A DNA stretch of 40,663 bases from assembly GCA_016286055.1 (NCBI GenBank), contig JAEERW010000023.1:1-40663 (forward strand), given 5' to 3'. Both the position numbers and the translations under genes were made by a program. Within the stretch, counting starts at the first letter, position 1. The number at the start of each line of letters is the position of its first letter. Positions 26,485-34,509 of this stretch are shown one piece after another. The notes under the pieces are model-generated. The model had not been told where the DNA came from, searched no databases, and worked only from the letters and a program-made list of their open reading frames with translations. The DNA comes from Bacteroidales bacterium. Lineage in GTDB: Bacteria > Bacteroidota > Bacteroidia > Bacteroidales > UBA3824.

Positions 26485-28788
26485 TTATAACGCCGGTTCT
26501 GCGGTTTCTACTGCTGCGCTATCCACTGCGGTGCTGTCGATGATTCTGTATGCCTTGCAGTTGTACGGTCTTGAAATTTTCTCTTTTGGTTTGGGAAATT
26601 TTTCGAGGTAATGAGCGTAGTTGGGGTCGGAAAGAAGTTTTTTGAGAAATGTGCCGTAGATAGGCAGTGCTGTAGCGTTTCCTTGACCGAGTTCGCCAGT
26701 GCGGAAATGTATGCAGCGGTATTCGCCACCCACCCAAACGCCGCCAACAAGCGATGGCATCACGCCCATAAACCAGGCGTCGCTGTGGTTTGACGAAGTG
26801 CCAGTTTTGCCGCCAAACTCACATTTGCCGTAGAACTGACGCACATAGTTCCAGAGAAATCCCGAAGTGGTGCCGTATTCGGTCATTCCGCCTTTGAGCA
26901 ACTGCTGCATGAGGAACGCCGGTTCGTATTCGAGTGCTTGGCTGTCGGTGTTTTCGGGGGTGTAGATCACATTTCCGTGACGGTCTTCGATACGGGTAAC
27001 GAATATGGGCGCATGGTAAACGCCGTCGTTGATAACAGTGGAATATGCGTTGGTGAGTTCGAGCAGGGTAACGTCGCTACCGCCGAGACATGTGGCTGGA
27101 ATAGTGTCGCACAAGGGGGAATGAATGCCCATACGGTGCGCTGTGGCGTTGATTTTGTCGATGCCCACCTCTTTTGAAATCTGTACTGCTATGGTGTTGA
27201 TGCTTCGGGCAAAAGCTGCTTTAAGCGAGAACGGCATGTCGGTGCAAGAGCCTTCGGCGTTGTGAGGTATCCAAAGTTTTTGCTTGCCTTTGTCCCACAC
27301 TTTCCACGAAACCACTTGGTCGGTGCGCTCTTCGCAGGGACTCATGCCCTGGTTCATAGCCTCGGCATAGTCGAACAGCTTGAATGTGGAACCCGGCTGA
27401 CGCATGGCTGTAACTTTGTCGTATTTCCAGAAACGGAAGTCGAGGTCGCCCACCCACGCTTTGATGTGTCCTGTCTGCGGTTCTATGGCTATTAGCGATC
27501 CGTGCATAAATTTTACCATATATTTTACCGAGTCGATCACGCTGAGGGTGGTGTCGATAGAGCCGAGTTCGTAATCAAATACCTTAACCTTGCGCGGACG
27601 TTCCATTTCGGCGTTGATAGCAGCAGTGTCGGCTTCGCCAAACTTAGCCACAGCCCTCTTGTATTGAACGGTGCGTTTTACTATGTTTTCGATAAAGTTG
27701 GGAATTTCGCGAAATTGCTCATCGCGCCAAGGATTACGTCCCGACCAGTGCTGACGGAAATTTTGCTGCACCACTTGCATCTGCTCTCTTACAGCCTGTT
27801 CGGCGTATGCCTGCATTGTGCTGTCGATGGTGGTGTATATTTTGAGTCCGTCGGTGTAGAGGTTTACCTCGTTGGTGTCGCACCACTCAGAAAGTTCGTT
27901 TGCCAAAGCATCGCGAAAATATAGCGCCATTCCGTCGTAATTGTTTTCTACGTAGTAGTCGAGCTTGATAGGCTGCTTTACTATGCTGTCGTATTCGTCG
28001 ATAGGAATTTTACCGAGGCGTAGCATGTTGGCTAATACGGTGTTACGGCGTTTAAGGCTGTTTTTTGGGTTGATGCGCGGGTTGTATGTGGTGGTGGCTT
28101 TGAGTAGCCCCACAAGCACAGCCGACTGTGAATAGTCTAAATCTTTGGGCTTGATGTTGAAATATGTTTTTGCAGCGGTGTTGATACCGAAGGCGTTGCT
28201 GCCAAAGTCTACGGTGTTGAGATAGAGAGTAATAATCTCATTTTTAGAAAACTGCCGCTCAATTTTTACTGCGGCAATCCACTCTTTTAGTTTCATTACC
28301 ACGAGTTTGACACCGGGAATGCGACCGAGAAGGCCTTTTTTGTAACGTCCGCTACGAGCTTTGTAGAGGTTTTTTACGAGCTGTTGTGTAATTGTGCTTG
28401 CTCCACGAGCACGGCGTCCTAATATAAAATCCTTTGTGGCAGAGCCAATACCCTGAAAATCAATACCATGATGACTATAAAATCTTTCGTCCTCAGTGCA
28501 CACGAGTGTTTCTATAAGTTTTGGCGAAATGTCAGAAAACTTTACCTTTGTTCTATTTTCGCTAAAAAACTTACCCATTACTTTGCCGTCGGCGGTGTAT
28601 ATAACCGAAGCCTCGCTCTGAGTGATGTCGCCAATTTGTTCCATTGTAGGACCTGTGCCAAATAACCATAAAAAGTTAATATCCACTAATATTAATAGGA
28701 GTACAAACTCTAAAAATATGATTAGGATAGCAGCTGGTATTTTTACGTACCATTTGGCTGTGGCTAATATGTTTATCGGATTTTTCAA
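26485..28788 (-). CDS. Class A penicillin-binding protein (PBP1A-type)
   Basis: 767 residues, bifunctional peptidoglycan glycosyltransferase and DD-transpeptidase, inner-membrane with one N-terminal TM (about 18-45). The GT51 domain has TEDERFYSHHGID (catalytic Glu99), RGASTITQQLVKNLY and KIERQFSKNEIITLYLNTVDFGSNAFGI. The transpeptidase domain has QPGSTFK (nucleophile Ser467), ARSINTIA as SxN, and FGGKTGTSS (Lys661). All catalytic motifs are intact. Preceded after 22 nt by the DUF4421 gene, and probably co-transcribed with it. Confidence 0.96.
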   Translation of the reverse strand: MKNPINILATAKWYVKIPAAILIIFLEFVLLLILVDINFLWLFGTGPTMEQIGDITQSEASVIYTADGKVMGKFFSENRTKVKFSDISPKLIETLVCTEDERFYSHHGIDFQGIGSATKDFILGRRARGASTITQQLVKNLYKARSGRYKKGLLGRIPGVKLVVMKLKEWIAAVKIERQFSKNEIITLYLNTVDFGSNAFGINTAAKTYFNIKPKDLDYSQSAVLVGLLKATTTYNPRINPKNSLKRRNTVLANMLRLGKIPIDEYDSIVKQPIKLDYYVENNYDGMALYFRDALANELSEWCDTNEVNLYTDGLKIYTTIDSTMQAYAEQAVREQMQVVQQNFRQHWSGRNPWRDEQFREIPNFIENIVKRTVQYKRAVAKFGEADTAAINAEMERPRKVKVFDYELGSIDTTLSVIDSVKYMVKFMHGSLIAIEPQTGHIKAWVGDLDFRFWKYDKVTAMRQPGSTFKLFDYAEAMNQGMSPCEERTDQVVSWKVWDKGKQKLWIPHNAEGSCTDMPFSLKAAFARSINTIAVQISKEVGIDKINATAHRMGIHSPLCDTIPATCLGGSDVTLLELTNAYSTVINDGVYHAPIFVTRIEDRHGNVIYTPENTDSQALEYEPAFLMQQLLKGGMTEYGTTSGFLWNYVRQFYGKCEFGGKTGTSSNHSDAWFMGVMPSLVGGVWVGGEYRCIHFRTGELGQGNATALPIYGTFLKKLLSDPNYAHYLEKFPKPKEKISRPYNCKAYRIIDSTAVDSAAVETAEPAL

Positions 28789-28810
28789 TTAGTTAAGTGT
28801 TAGTAGTTAG

Positions 28811-29764
28811 TTATGAATGAATATTTTTTTTGTACCAAAATCGTCTTACGAAAACCAATTCAGATTTGTTTGAGTTTTGAAACATACTCAAATGTTGGTC
28901 GAATACTTGTTTGATATTGTTCCACGAGGTAGTAAGTCCAATCGAACTGTGTCGCATATTGAACCATAAAGCTGCTTTGATATGTATTGCTGGGGCAATT
29001 TTGGTGTTGCTACTGAATATGTGGTTGAATAGCGAGTTGCTGGCGTTGATTCCCATGTTTGCCGCCACGAACACCAAAAGTTTCTGTTTGATCACAAAAT
29101 TGTAAGCGTATCCACCATTAACACCCAAACTCCAAGTTTCCAGATTGGTTTTTTCTCCGAGAAACAGCGTGCTGTCGCTTTTGATTTGTTGGTTGTAGAG
29201 CGCAAGACCAGCGAGCATCGTTCCAGCAGAGATTTTTTGTTGCTGCGATGCGTTGAATCCAGCATTGTAAGAAAATTTTTCGTGGTTGAAAATAAAGTCG
29301 CCCACGGCTGCGAAATACGACACAGAAAGGTCTGGAGCAAAAGTTCCATTGTTCCACTTCTCTCTTTCATTGTCGATTTTGTCGTCGGATGCGAGAAAAC
29401 CTGTGTAACGCTGTACGTATATGTCTCCTGCAAAAAAACGGCAGTAACCTTTTAATTGCAAGTCGGTTGCACCTGATTTCTTGTATTGTTTGCCTCCTCC
29501 CGAAAAGGCAACCTCATGACGATATGCAATATCAAACGGGAAGAATTTCGACCAGATGCTTATGCCAATACCGCTGTGTCCGTAGGGTATATAGTCTAAT
29601 CCCTCTTTTGTATTGGATAATTCAAAATTGTCGTTAAAGATAAACGCCTTGGCAGCCATCCTGTGCCCATATTTGTGCACGTAGGCAGTGTCCTGAGCTT
29701 TTGCCACCGCAACAACAAGTACGGCTGTGAGGGCTAATAATATTTTAGGTGTTGTGGCTTTCAT
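28811..29764 (-). CDS. DUF4421-like outer-membrane barrel protein
   Basis: 317 residues with a signal peptide (MKATTPKILLALTAVLVVAVAKAQ). The beta-rich sequence with GLDYIPYGHSGIGISIWSKFFPFDIAYRHE at about 55-85 matches what I know of DUF4421, a Bacteroidota barrel family of unknown function. It is the first gene of a probable unit with the class A PBP, 22 nt downstream. Confidence 0.7.
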   Translation of the reverse strand: MKATTPKILLALTAVLVVAVAKAQDTAYVHKYGHRMAAKAFIFNDNFELSNTKEGLDYIPYGHSGIGISIWSKFFPFDIAYRHEVAFSGGGKQYKKSGATDLQLKGYCRFFAGDIYVQRYTGFLASDDKIDNEREKWNNGTFAPDLSVSYFAAVGDFIFNHEKFSYNAGFNASQQQKISAGTMLAGLALYNQQIKSDSTLFLGEKTNLETWSLGVNGGYAYNFVIKQKLLVFVAANMGINASNSLFNHIFSSNTKIAPAIHIKAALWFNMRHSSIGLTTSWNNIKQVFDQHLSMFQNSNKSELVFVRRFWYKKNIHS

Positions 29765-29781
29765 TACGAATTATTTGCCCG

Positions 29782-29789
29782 CAAAGGTA
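29782..29789 (-). promoter_or_regulatory. -7 box for the DUF4421-PBP unit
   Basis: TACCTTTG on the minus strand, 17 nt before the ATG at 29764. No good TTTG at -33 spacing. Confidence 0.55.
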
Positions 29790-29819
29790 AAAAATATTTT
29801 TTATATTTTCTACCTAAAC

Positions 29820-29835
29820 AAGGCATTTTTGCCTT
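29820..29835 (-). terminator. Weak hairpin, possible terminator
   Basis: AAGGCA/TGCCTT six-bp stem with a four-nt loop, 66 nt past the propeller gene stop. On the minus strand it is followed by GTTTAGG only. Confidence 0.3.
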
Positions 29836-29901
29836 TTTCGTCTCTACTCGTTAAATAAATGGTATTTGTTTCTTCACTGTCTAAATGTTCTGGCGACTGT
29901 A

Positions 29902-30996
29902 TTATTCTTTAATCAATTTATACAAAGATGTTTCTCCTTCTGACGTTATGCTGCAAAGATAAATATTACCAGTTTGCTCATTTACCGAAAGTAAAAAATC
30001 ATTAAATTCATGATTCTTAATTCTAATTCTACGTTTAAGATTATTATCATAATCAAAACACCATATTTCTTGTTTTGTAAAATCCTCACCTTCTGACAGT
30101 CCATAAGTTGGAATATTATTAGCAATCACATAGAAATATTTTTCAGTTTGACATGCATACTCAAAATAATATACAAAATTATAATCTTTGGGCATTAATG
30201 TATTCCATTCACCTGTCGGCTCAAATGTAATATCTTCATGATTACGATATTTATACTGTTTAATCAATTCAAAATTTTTATCGTAAATGTTTATTACAGG
30301 GAAACTAACCCAAATTTCAAAATACTGATCTAATTTCGTGTTATAGAAAAAACTACGTAATGAAGCAGAACCCGGAAAACACTCTTGATTTGCTACAATT
30401 TTGTTGAAACTCTGCCCCGTTTCCCTACTCAGGGATATAAAATTTGGAACTTCAGGGCTTACACCAAATCCATTAACATAAGAATCATTGCTAACTATAA
30501 CAGTATCTCCTTTAAAAACAAAATCACAAATTCTATCGTCAATCTGCGTAATATATGGTTCGTATTTATCCTTTTTTTCAAGTATCGAATCTATACACAA
30601 AGAATATATTGTATTACAGGTAACATTATGAACATCAAGGTTTCCATTACGATATTTTGGCATATCACCAATCATTTCATCTGAATCATCTTCTATTTTG
30701 ATGATACCAGCAATAGAATCTAATGTATTGAGATTGTAACAAGTAAAAACATCATGTTCTGGATTCCCCATAAAATTTACCACAATCAAAACGGTATCAG
30801 CATAAACAAAATACTCTCCATTTGGATTATCTTCAGGAGTTGGAAGTTGTTGTAACTTATAGTTTTCAACCTCTGGCATTTGCATATCTTCAAAATATGT
30901 AATATTATCTACATCTGGTGATGGGTAGATGTGTTTGCTATTGTTTTGACATGAATATAAACACATAGCGACAATTATAAATGTTAGTTTTTTCAT
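29902..30996 (-). CDS. 6-bladed beta-propeller (BF3164/TolB-like) lipoprotein, copy B2
   Basis: 364 residues. MKKLTFIIVAMCLYSC is a lipoprotein signal (Cys16). The body has about six repeats of the type W/I-xx-FD..L..., for example YFVYADTVLIVVNFMG, FVFKGDTVIVSNDSYVNGFGVSPEVPNF, IWCFDYDNNLKRRI and DFLLSVNEQTGNIYLC, as in the TolB-like propeller lipoproteins common in Bacteroides. Role unknown. It is a close paralogue of the gene at 32362-33462 (most residues identical), and follows its own copy of the 254-266 residue exported protein after 17 nt, as in the other copy. AT-rich coding. Confidence 0.8.
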   Translation of the reverse strand: MKKLTFIIVAMCLYSCQNNSKHIYPSPDVDNITYFEDMQMPEVENYKLQQLPTPEDNPNGEYFVYADTVLIVVNFMGNPEHDVFTCYNLNTLDSIAGIIKIEDDSDEMIGDMPKYRNGNLDVHNVTCNTIYSLCIDSILEKKDKYEPYITQIDDRICDFVFKGDTVIVSNDSYVNGFGVSPEVPNFISLSRETGQSFNKIVANQECFPGSASLRSFFYNTKLDQYFEIWVSFPVINIYDKNFELIKQYKYRNHEDITFEPTGEWNTLMPKDYNFVYYFEYACQTEKYFYVIANNIPTYGLSEGEDFTKQEIWCFDYDNNLKRRIRIKNHEFNDFLLSVNEQTGNIYLCSITSEGETSLYKLIKE

Positions 30997-31013
30997 ATTA
31001 ATTGTAATAAGAT

Positions 31014-31778
31014 TTAATTCGACTTATTATTTTTTGCTTCTTTCATCCAACGTTTATATTCTGTTTTTTGTTCTTTGCGAGAAGCTCCGGCTTGTTGCAT
31101 TTCACCTATCCGAGCCAATATATTGGGGTGTGTTTTGTGATATTCTTTTTTTATAGCAGAATAGCGGCGTGCATAATTAGAAGCAGCTGACCATTCCTTG
31201 AAAAATACCAGACAAACTTCGTAATAATGAGGTGAATATTTTTTATAATTGGCTAAATCACATTTTTTATAGCAATGATCTTTGTCGCTCCAATAGTCTT
31301 GACATACAACAGCCACTATAATCTCGTTTGTCCAGTCATTATTTCCTAATAGAATGTCAAATTTATCTCTTTGAAGTACAGTATAAGGTACTATCATGCC
31401 ACTTTTATTGCCCATCTGCATTTTATTTTGGTGGAAACAAAACCCCATAGCTCTATGATTTGATATTTTAATACGTGCAATTATTGCAGTATCATTAGAA
31501 TTTTTAAATTCTAAACTTAATGAGTTTTCAATAGAATACTGCCAGGACATATCCCAATTAGAATCAAAAATAAGAGAATCGCCCATATATTCTTTATGGT
31601 ATGACGTAAAACTAAAATCTTTTATTTGTTTTGTATCATAATATGGATGATGTTTATCATATTTTGTTGAAAGAGAATATTTTGCCGCAACTACAAATAC
31701 TGTATCAAACATAATATCCTGCGCAGATACAATTATTGAATTTAGTATCAAACTAAAAATTAGAATTATTTTCTTCAT
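31014..31778 (-). CDS. Exported protein of unknown function, copy A2
   Basis: 254 residues when started at the ATG at 31778, directly before the signal peptide MKKIILIFSLILNSIIVSAQ; the longer open frame to 31814 adds non-conserved sequence and is not used. No family recognised. A conserved block (QDYWSDKDHCYKKCDLANYKKYSPHYYEVC) and a Lys-rich C-terminus are shared with copy A1 at 33476-34276, about two thirds identical overall. Copy A2 lacks an internal segment of about ten residues (A1 has TLTDDIRIFRK). Sits between the thioredoxin-like gene and propeller B2. Confidence 0.72.
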   Translation of the reverse strand: MKKIILIFSLILNSIIVSAQDIMFDTVFVVAAKYSLSTKYDKHHPYYDTKQIKDFSFTSYHKEYMGDSLIFDSNWDMSWQYSIENSLSLEFKNSNDTAIIARIKISNHRAMGFCFHQNKMQMGNKSGMIVPYTVLQRDKFDILLGNNDWTNEIIVAVVCQDYWSDKDHCYKKCDLANYKKYSPHYYEVCLVFFKEWSAASNYARRYSAIKKEYHKTHPNILARIGEMQQAGASRKEQKTEYKRWMKEAKNNKSN

Positions 31779-31814
31779 ATTAAATATTTTAATGGTTAAA
31801 ACTATTTCGTACAA

Positions 31815-32369
31815 TTAATTACTAGAATTTATCTTGCAATTTGTTGTACACTCCCTTTTTTGTTGGTCTTGGTCTACCACAAAACCGAATAATTTATCGT
31901 ATTTAAAATTTGAAGTATTATTTTTATATAATATTCGCTTTTCTTCTATCAAAAATAGATTTATATCACCATAAATATTTGTCATTATATCAAATATTTT
32001 GTGTTTAGGGTCGGTGATTATGCGAGTGTTTAATGGTAATGTAAGATTATTCTTTTTTAGATAATAATTTGTTTGCACAAAATCGTATGAGCCACTTGCA
32101 ACAATCAACAAACTATCAAAACGATAGTCGTTGATATTATTTAAAAAGTAACTGAACTCTGCAAAACAAAATGAGCAACTTTCCTTATGGATATATACTA
32201 AATATCGTTGTTTGTTTAGTTGTAATAAAGAATCTAACTCATTATTAATTAACATATTTGTATCACTAATATTGAGTTGGTTGCAATAATCATAAACTGT
32301 TGTTTGCTTTTTACTACATGATGCCTCAAACAACATAATACATATTAATATTTGAAATACTCTATTCAT
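31815..32369 (-). CDS. Lipoprotein with thioredoxin-like CxxC
   Basis: 184 residues. Lipoprotein signal MNRVFQILICIMLFEASC (Cys18). HKESCSFCFAEF puts a CxxC (Cys65, Cys68) after a beta-strand (RYLVYI), as in thioredoxin-fold proteins, and a later LPLNTRIITDPKHKIFD fits the cis-Pro region. The Ile/Asn-rich sequence is far from TlpA, so fold is likely and redox role is inference. Its ATG lies inside the end of propeller B1 (eight-nt overlap), indicating translational coupling. There is no second copy downstream of B2. Confidence 0.7.
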   Translation of the reverse strand: MNRVFQILICIMLFEASCSKKQTTVYDYCNQLNISDTNMLINNELDSLLQLNKQRYLVYIHKESCSFCFAEFSYFLNNINDYRFDSLLIVASGSYDFVQTNYYLKKNNLTLPLNTRIITDPKHKIFDIMTNIYGDINLFLIEEKRILYKNNTSNFKYDKLFGFVVDQDQQKRECTTNCKINSSN

Positions 32370-33462
32370 AGTCTTTAATCAATTTATACAAAAATGTTTC
32401 TCCATCTGAATTTAAGTTGCAAAGATAAATATTTCCGGTTTGCTCATTTACCGAAAGTAGAAAATCATTAACTTCAGGATTGTTAAATTTAATTCTACGT
32501 TTTAGATTATTATCATAATCAAAACACCAAATTTCTTGGTTTGCAAAATCCTCACCTTCTGACATTAAATAAGATGGAATATTATTATTAATCACATAGA
32601 TATATTTTTCAGTTTGGCAGCCATACCAAAAATAATTTGCACAAATACCATCTTTAGGCACTAATCTATTCCATTCCCCTACTGGCTCAAATATAATATC
32701 TTCATAATTACGGTATTTATACTGTTTAATCAATTTAAAATTTATATCGTAAATGTTGATTACAGGAAAGCGATTCCAAATTTCAAAATATTGATCTAAT
32801 TTGGTATTATAGAAAAACCTTCGTGATGTAGCATCAAATGGAAAACACTCTTGATTTGCGACAGTTTTATGGAAACTCTGCCCTGTTTTAATACTGAGGG
32901 ATATAAAATTGGGAACTTCCGGGCTTACGCCAAAACCATTAACATAGAGAGCATTGTTAACTATAACAGTATCTCCTTTAAACACAAAATCATGAATTCT
33001 TTCGTCAATGGGTGTAAGAAATGGTTTGTACTCATCCTTTTTTTCAAGTATCGAATCTACACTCAACGAAGCAATTGTATTACAGGTAACATCATAAACA
33101 TCAAGGTTTCCATTACGAAGTTTTGGCATACCTCCAATCATTTCACTGGGTCCATCTCCTCTTGTAATGCTACCAGCAATAGAATCTAATGTATTGAGAT
33201 TGTAACAAGTAAAAACATTATGTTCTGGATTTCCCATAAAATTATTCACAATCAAAACTGTATCAGCATAAACAAAATATGCTCCATTTGGATTATCTTC
33301 AGGGGTGGGAAGTTCTTGCAATTTATAGTTTTCAACCTCAGGCATTTGCATATCTTCAAAATATGTAATATTATCTACATCGGGTGATGGATATAGATGT
33401 TTGCTATTGTTTTGACACGAATACAAACACATAGCGACGATAATAAATGTTAGTTTTTTCAT
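32362..33462 (-). CDS. 6-bladed beta-propeller (BF3164/TolB-like) lipoprotein, copy B1
   Basis: 366 residues, lipoprotein signal MKKLTFIIVAMCLYSC identical to copy B2. Nearly the whole length aligns with B2, including NITYFEDMQMPEVENYKL and YNLNTLDSIAG. Differences are scattered, and denser between residues ~95-120 and 260-300. Starts 13 nt after A1 and overlaps the thioredoxin-like gene by eight nt. Probably outer-membrane or periplasm-facing; no ligand can be inferred. Confidence 0.8.
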   Translation of the reverse strand: MKKLTFIIVAMCLYSCQNNSKHLYPSPDVDNITYFEDMQMPEVENYKLQELPTPEDNPNGAYFVYADTVLIVNNFMGNPEHNVFTCYNLNTLDSIAGSITRGDGPSEMIGGMPKLRNGNLDVYDVTCNTIASLSVDSILEKKDEYKPFLTPIDERIHDFVFKGDTVIVNNALYVNGFGVSPEVPNFISLSIKTGQSFHKTVANQECFPFDATSRRFFYNTKLDQYFEIWNRFPVINIYDINFKLIKQYKYRNYEDIIFEPVGEWNRLVPKDGICANYFWYGCQTEKYIYVINNNIPSYLMSEGEDFANQEIWCFDYDNNLKRRIKFNNPEVNDFLLSVNEQTGNIYLCNLNSDGETFLYKLIKDYE

Positions 33463-33475
33463 ATTGATAGAATTA

Positions 33476-34276
33476 TTATTTAATTGGAATTCCTTTTCTT
33501 TCTTTTTTAATATTACTTTTAAATTCTTTTTTTTGTTCTTTGGGAGAAGCCCCAGCTTGTTTCATTTCAACTAACCGAGTCAATGCACTAGGGTGTGTTT
33601 TTTGATATTCTTTTTGTATAGCAGCATATCGGGGTCCTACATAATTTCGAAAAAAAGCCGAACCATCTTTGATAAATACCATACATATTTCGTAATAATG
33701 TGGCGAATATTTTTTGTAATTGGTTAAATCACATTTTTTATAACAACGGTCTTTGTCACTCCAATAGTCTTGACATACCACAGCCACTATAATATCGTTT
33801 GACCAAGCATTATTCCCAAATAGAATGTCAAATGAATCCCTTTGAAGTACAGTATAAGGTACTATCATGCCACTTTTATTGCCTATCTGCATTTTATTTT
33901 GGTGTAAATACCACCCACCAGCATTACGATTATTTATTTGAGAAAGTACTTTTTTTGCAGTATCATTATAATTTTTAAAGTCTAAACTAATTGATAGTTT
34001 TCTAAATATTCGGATATCATCAGTAAGAGTATACGTCCAAGTGAATCCCTGCCAATTAGAATCAAATATAAGAGAATCGCCCATATATTCTTTATAATAT
34101 TTCATAAACCAAAAATCTTTTATTTGTTTTGTATCATAAGAAAGCTTTGATTTATCATATTGCGCAGAAAGAGAATATTTTGCAGCAACTACAAAAACTG
34201 TATCAACCATAATATCCTGCGCAGATACAATTATAGAATTTAGTATCAAACTAAAAAGTAGAATTATTTTCTTCAT
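33476..34276 (-). CDS. Exported protein of unknown function, copy A1
   Basis: 266 residues with signal peptide MKKIILLFSLILNSIIVSAQ. Shares long identical blocks with copy A2 (DTVFVVAAKYSLS, KEYMGDSLIFDSNW, GNKSGMIVPYTVLQRD, VVCQDYWSDKD). First gene of the five-gene minus run (A1-B1-thioredoxin-like-A2-B2), with a strong promoter 41-73 nt upstream and a cluster of dyad motifs further upstream. No known family. Confidence 0.75.
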   Translation of the reverse strand: MKKIILLFSLILNSIIVSAQDIMVDTVFVVAAKYSLSAQYDKSKLSYDTKQIKDFWFMKYYKEYMGDSLIFDSNWQGFTWTYTLTDDIRIFRKLSISLDFKNYNDTAKKVLSQINNRNAGGWYLHQNKMQIGNKSGMIVPYTVLQRDSFDILFGNNAWSNDIIVAVVCQDYWSDKDRCYKKCDLTNYKKYSPHYYEICMVFIKDGSAFFRNYVGPRYAAIQKEYQKTHPSALTRLVEMKQAGASPKEQKKEFKSNIKKERKGIPIK

Positions 34277-34316
34277 ATGCGTAAATGTTTTTTAATTGTT
34301 AAAAAATTGTTTGCTG

Positions 34317-34349
34317 CAAAGGTAAAATAAAAAAAAAGTGGAATGCAAA
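34317..34349 (-). promoter_or_regulatory. Promoter of the A1-B1-Trx-A2-B2 cassette
   Basis: On the minus strand TTTG (34346-34349), 21-bp spacer, TACCTTTG (34317-34324). Leader to the ATG at 34276 is about 34 nt. Confidence 0.82.
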
Positions 34350-34357
34350 TCTATTTT

Positions 34358-34483
34358 TGTTGCAATATTGTTTAATTAATTAAAAATCAATTTGTAAGCA
34401 AAGCAAAATGCAACAATGTTAACCTAATGTTAAGTATGTTGCAGTGTTGCAACAAATAGTTTTAATGGTGCAACTTGTTGTAA
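34358..34483. repeat. Cluster of TTGCAAC-type half-sites with a central dyad
   Basis: At least five occurrences in 126 bp: GTTGCAA (34359-34365), TGCAACA (34409-34415), the hyphenated dyad GTTGCA-GTGT-TGCAAC (34438-34453), TGCAAC (34469-34474) and GTTGTAA (34477-34483, one mismatch). It lies just upstream of the cassette promoter and just past the regulator stop codon. Looks like operators for a dimeric DNA-binding protein. Confidence 0.6.
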
Positions 34484-34509
34484 TTTAGATATTTAATATA
34501 AATAATAAG

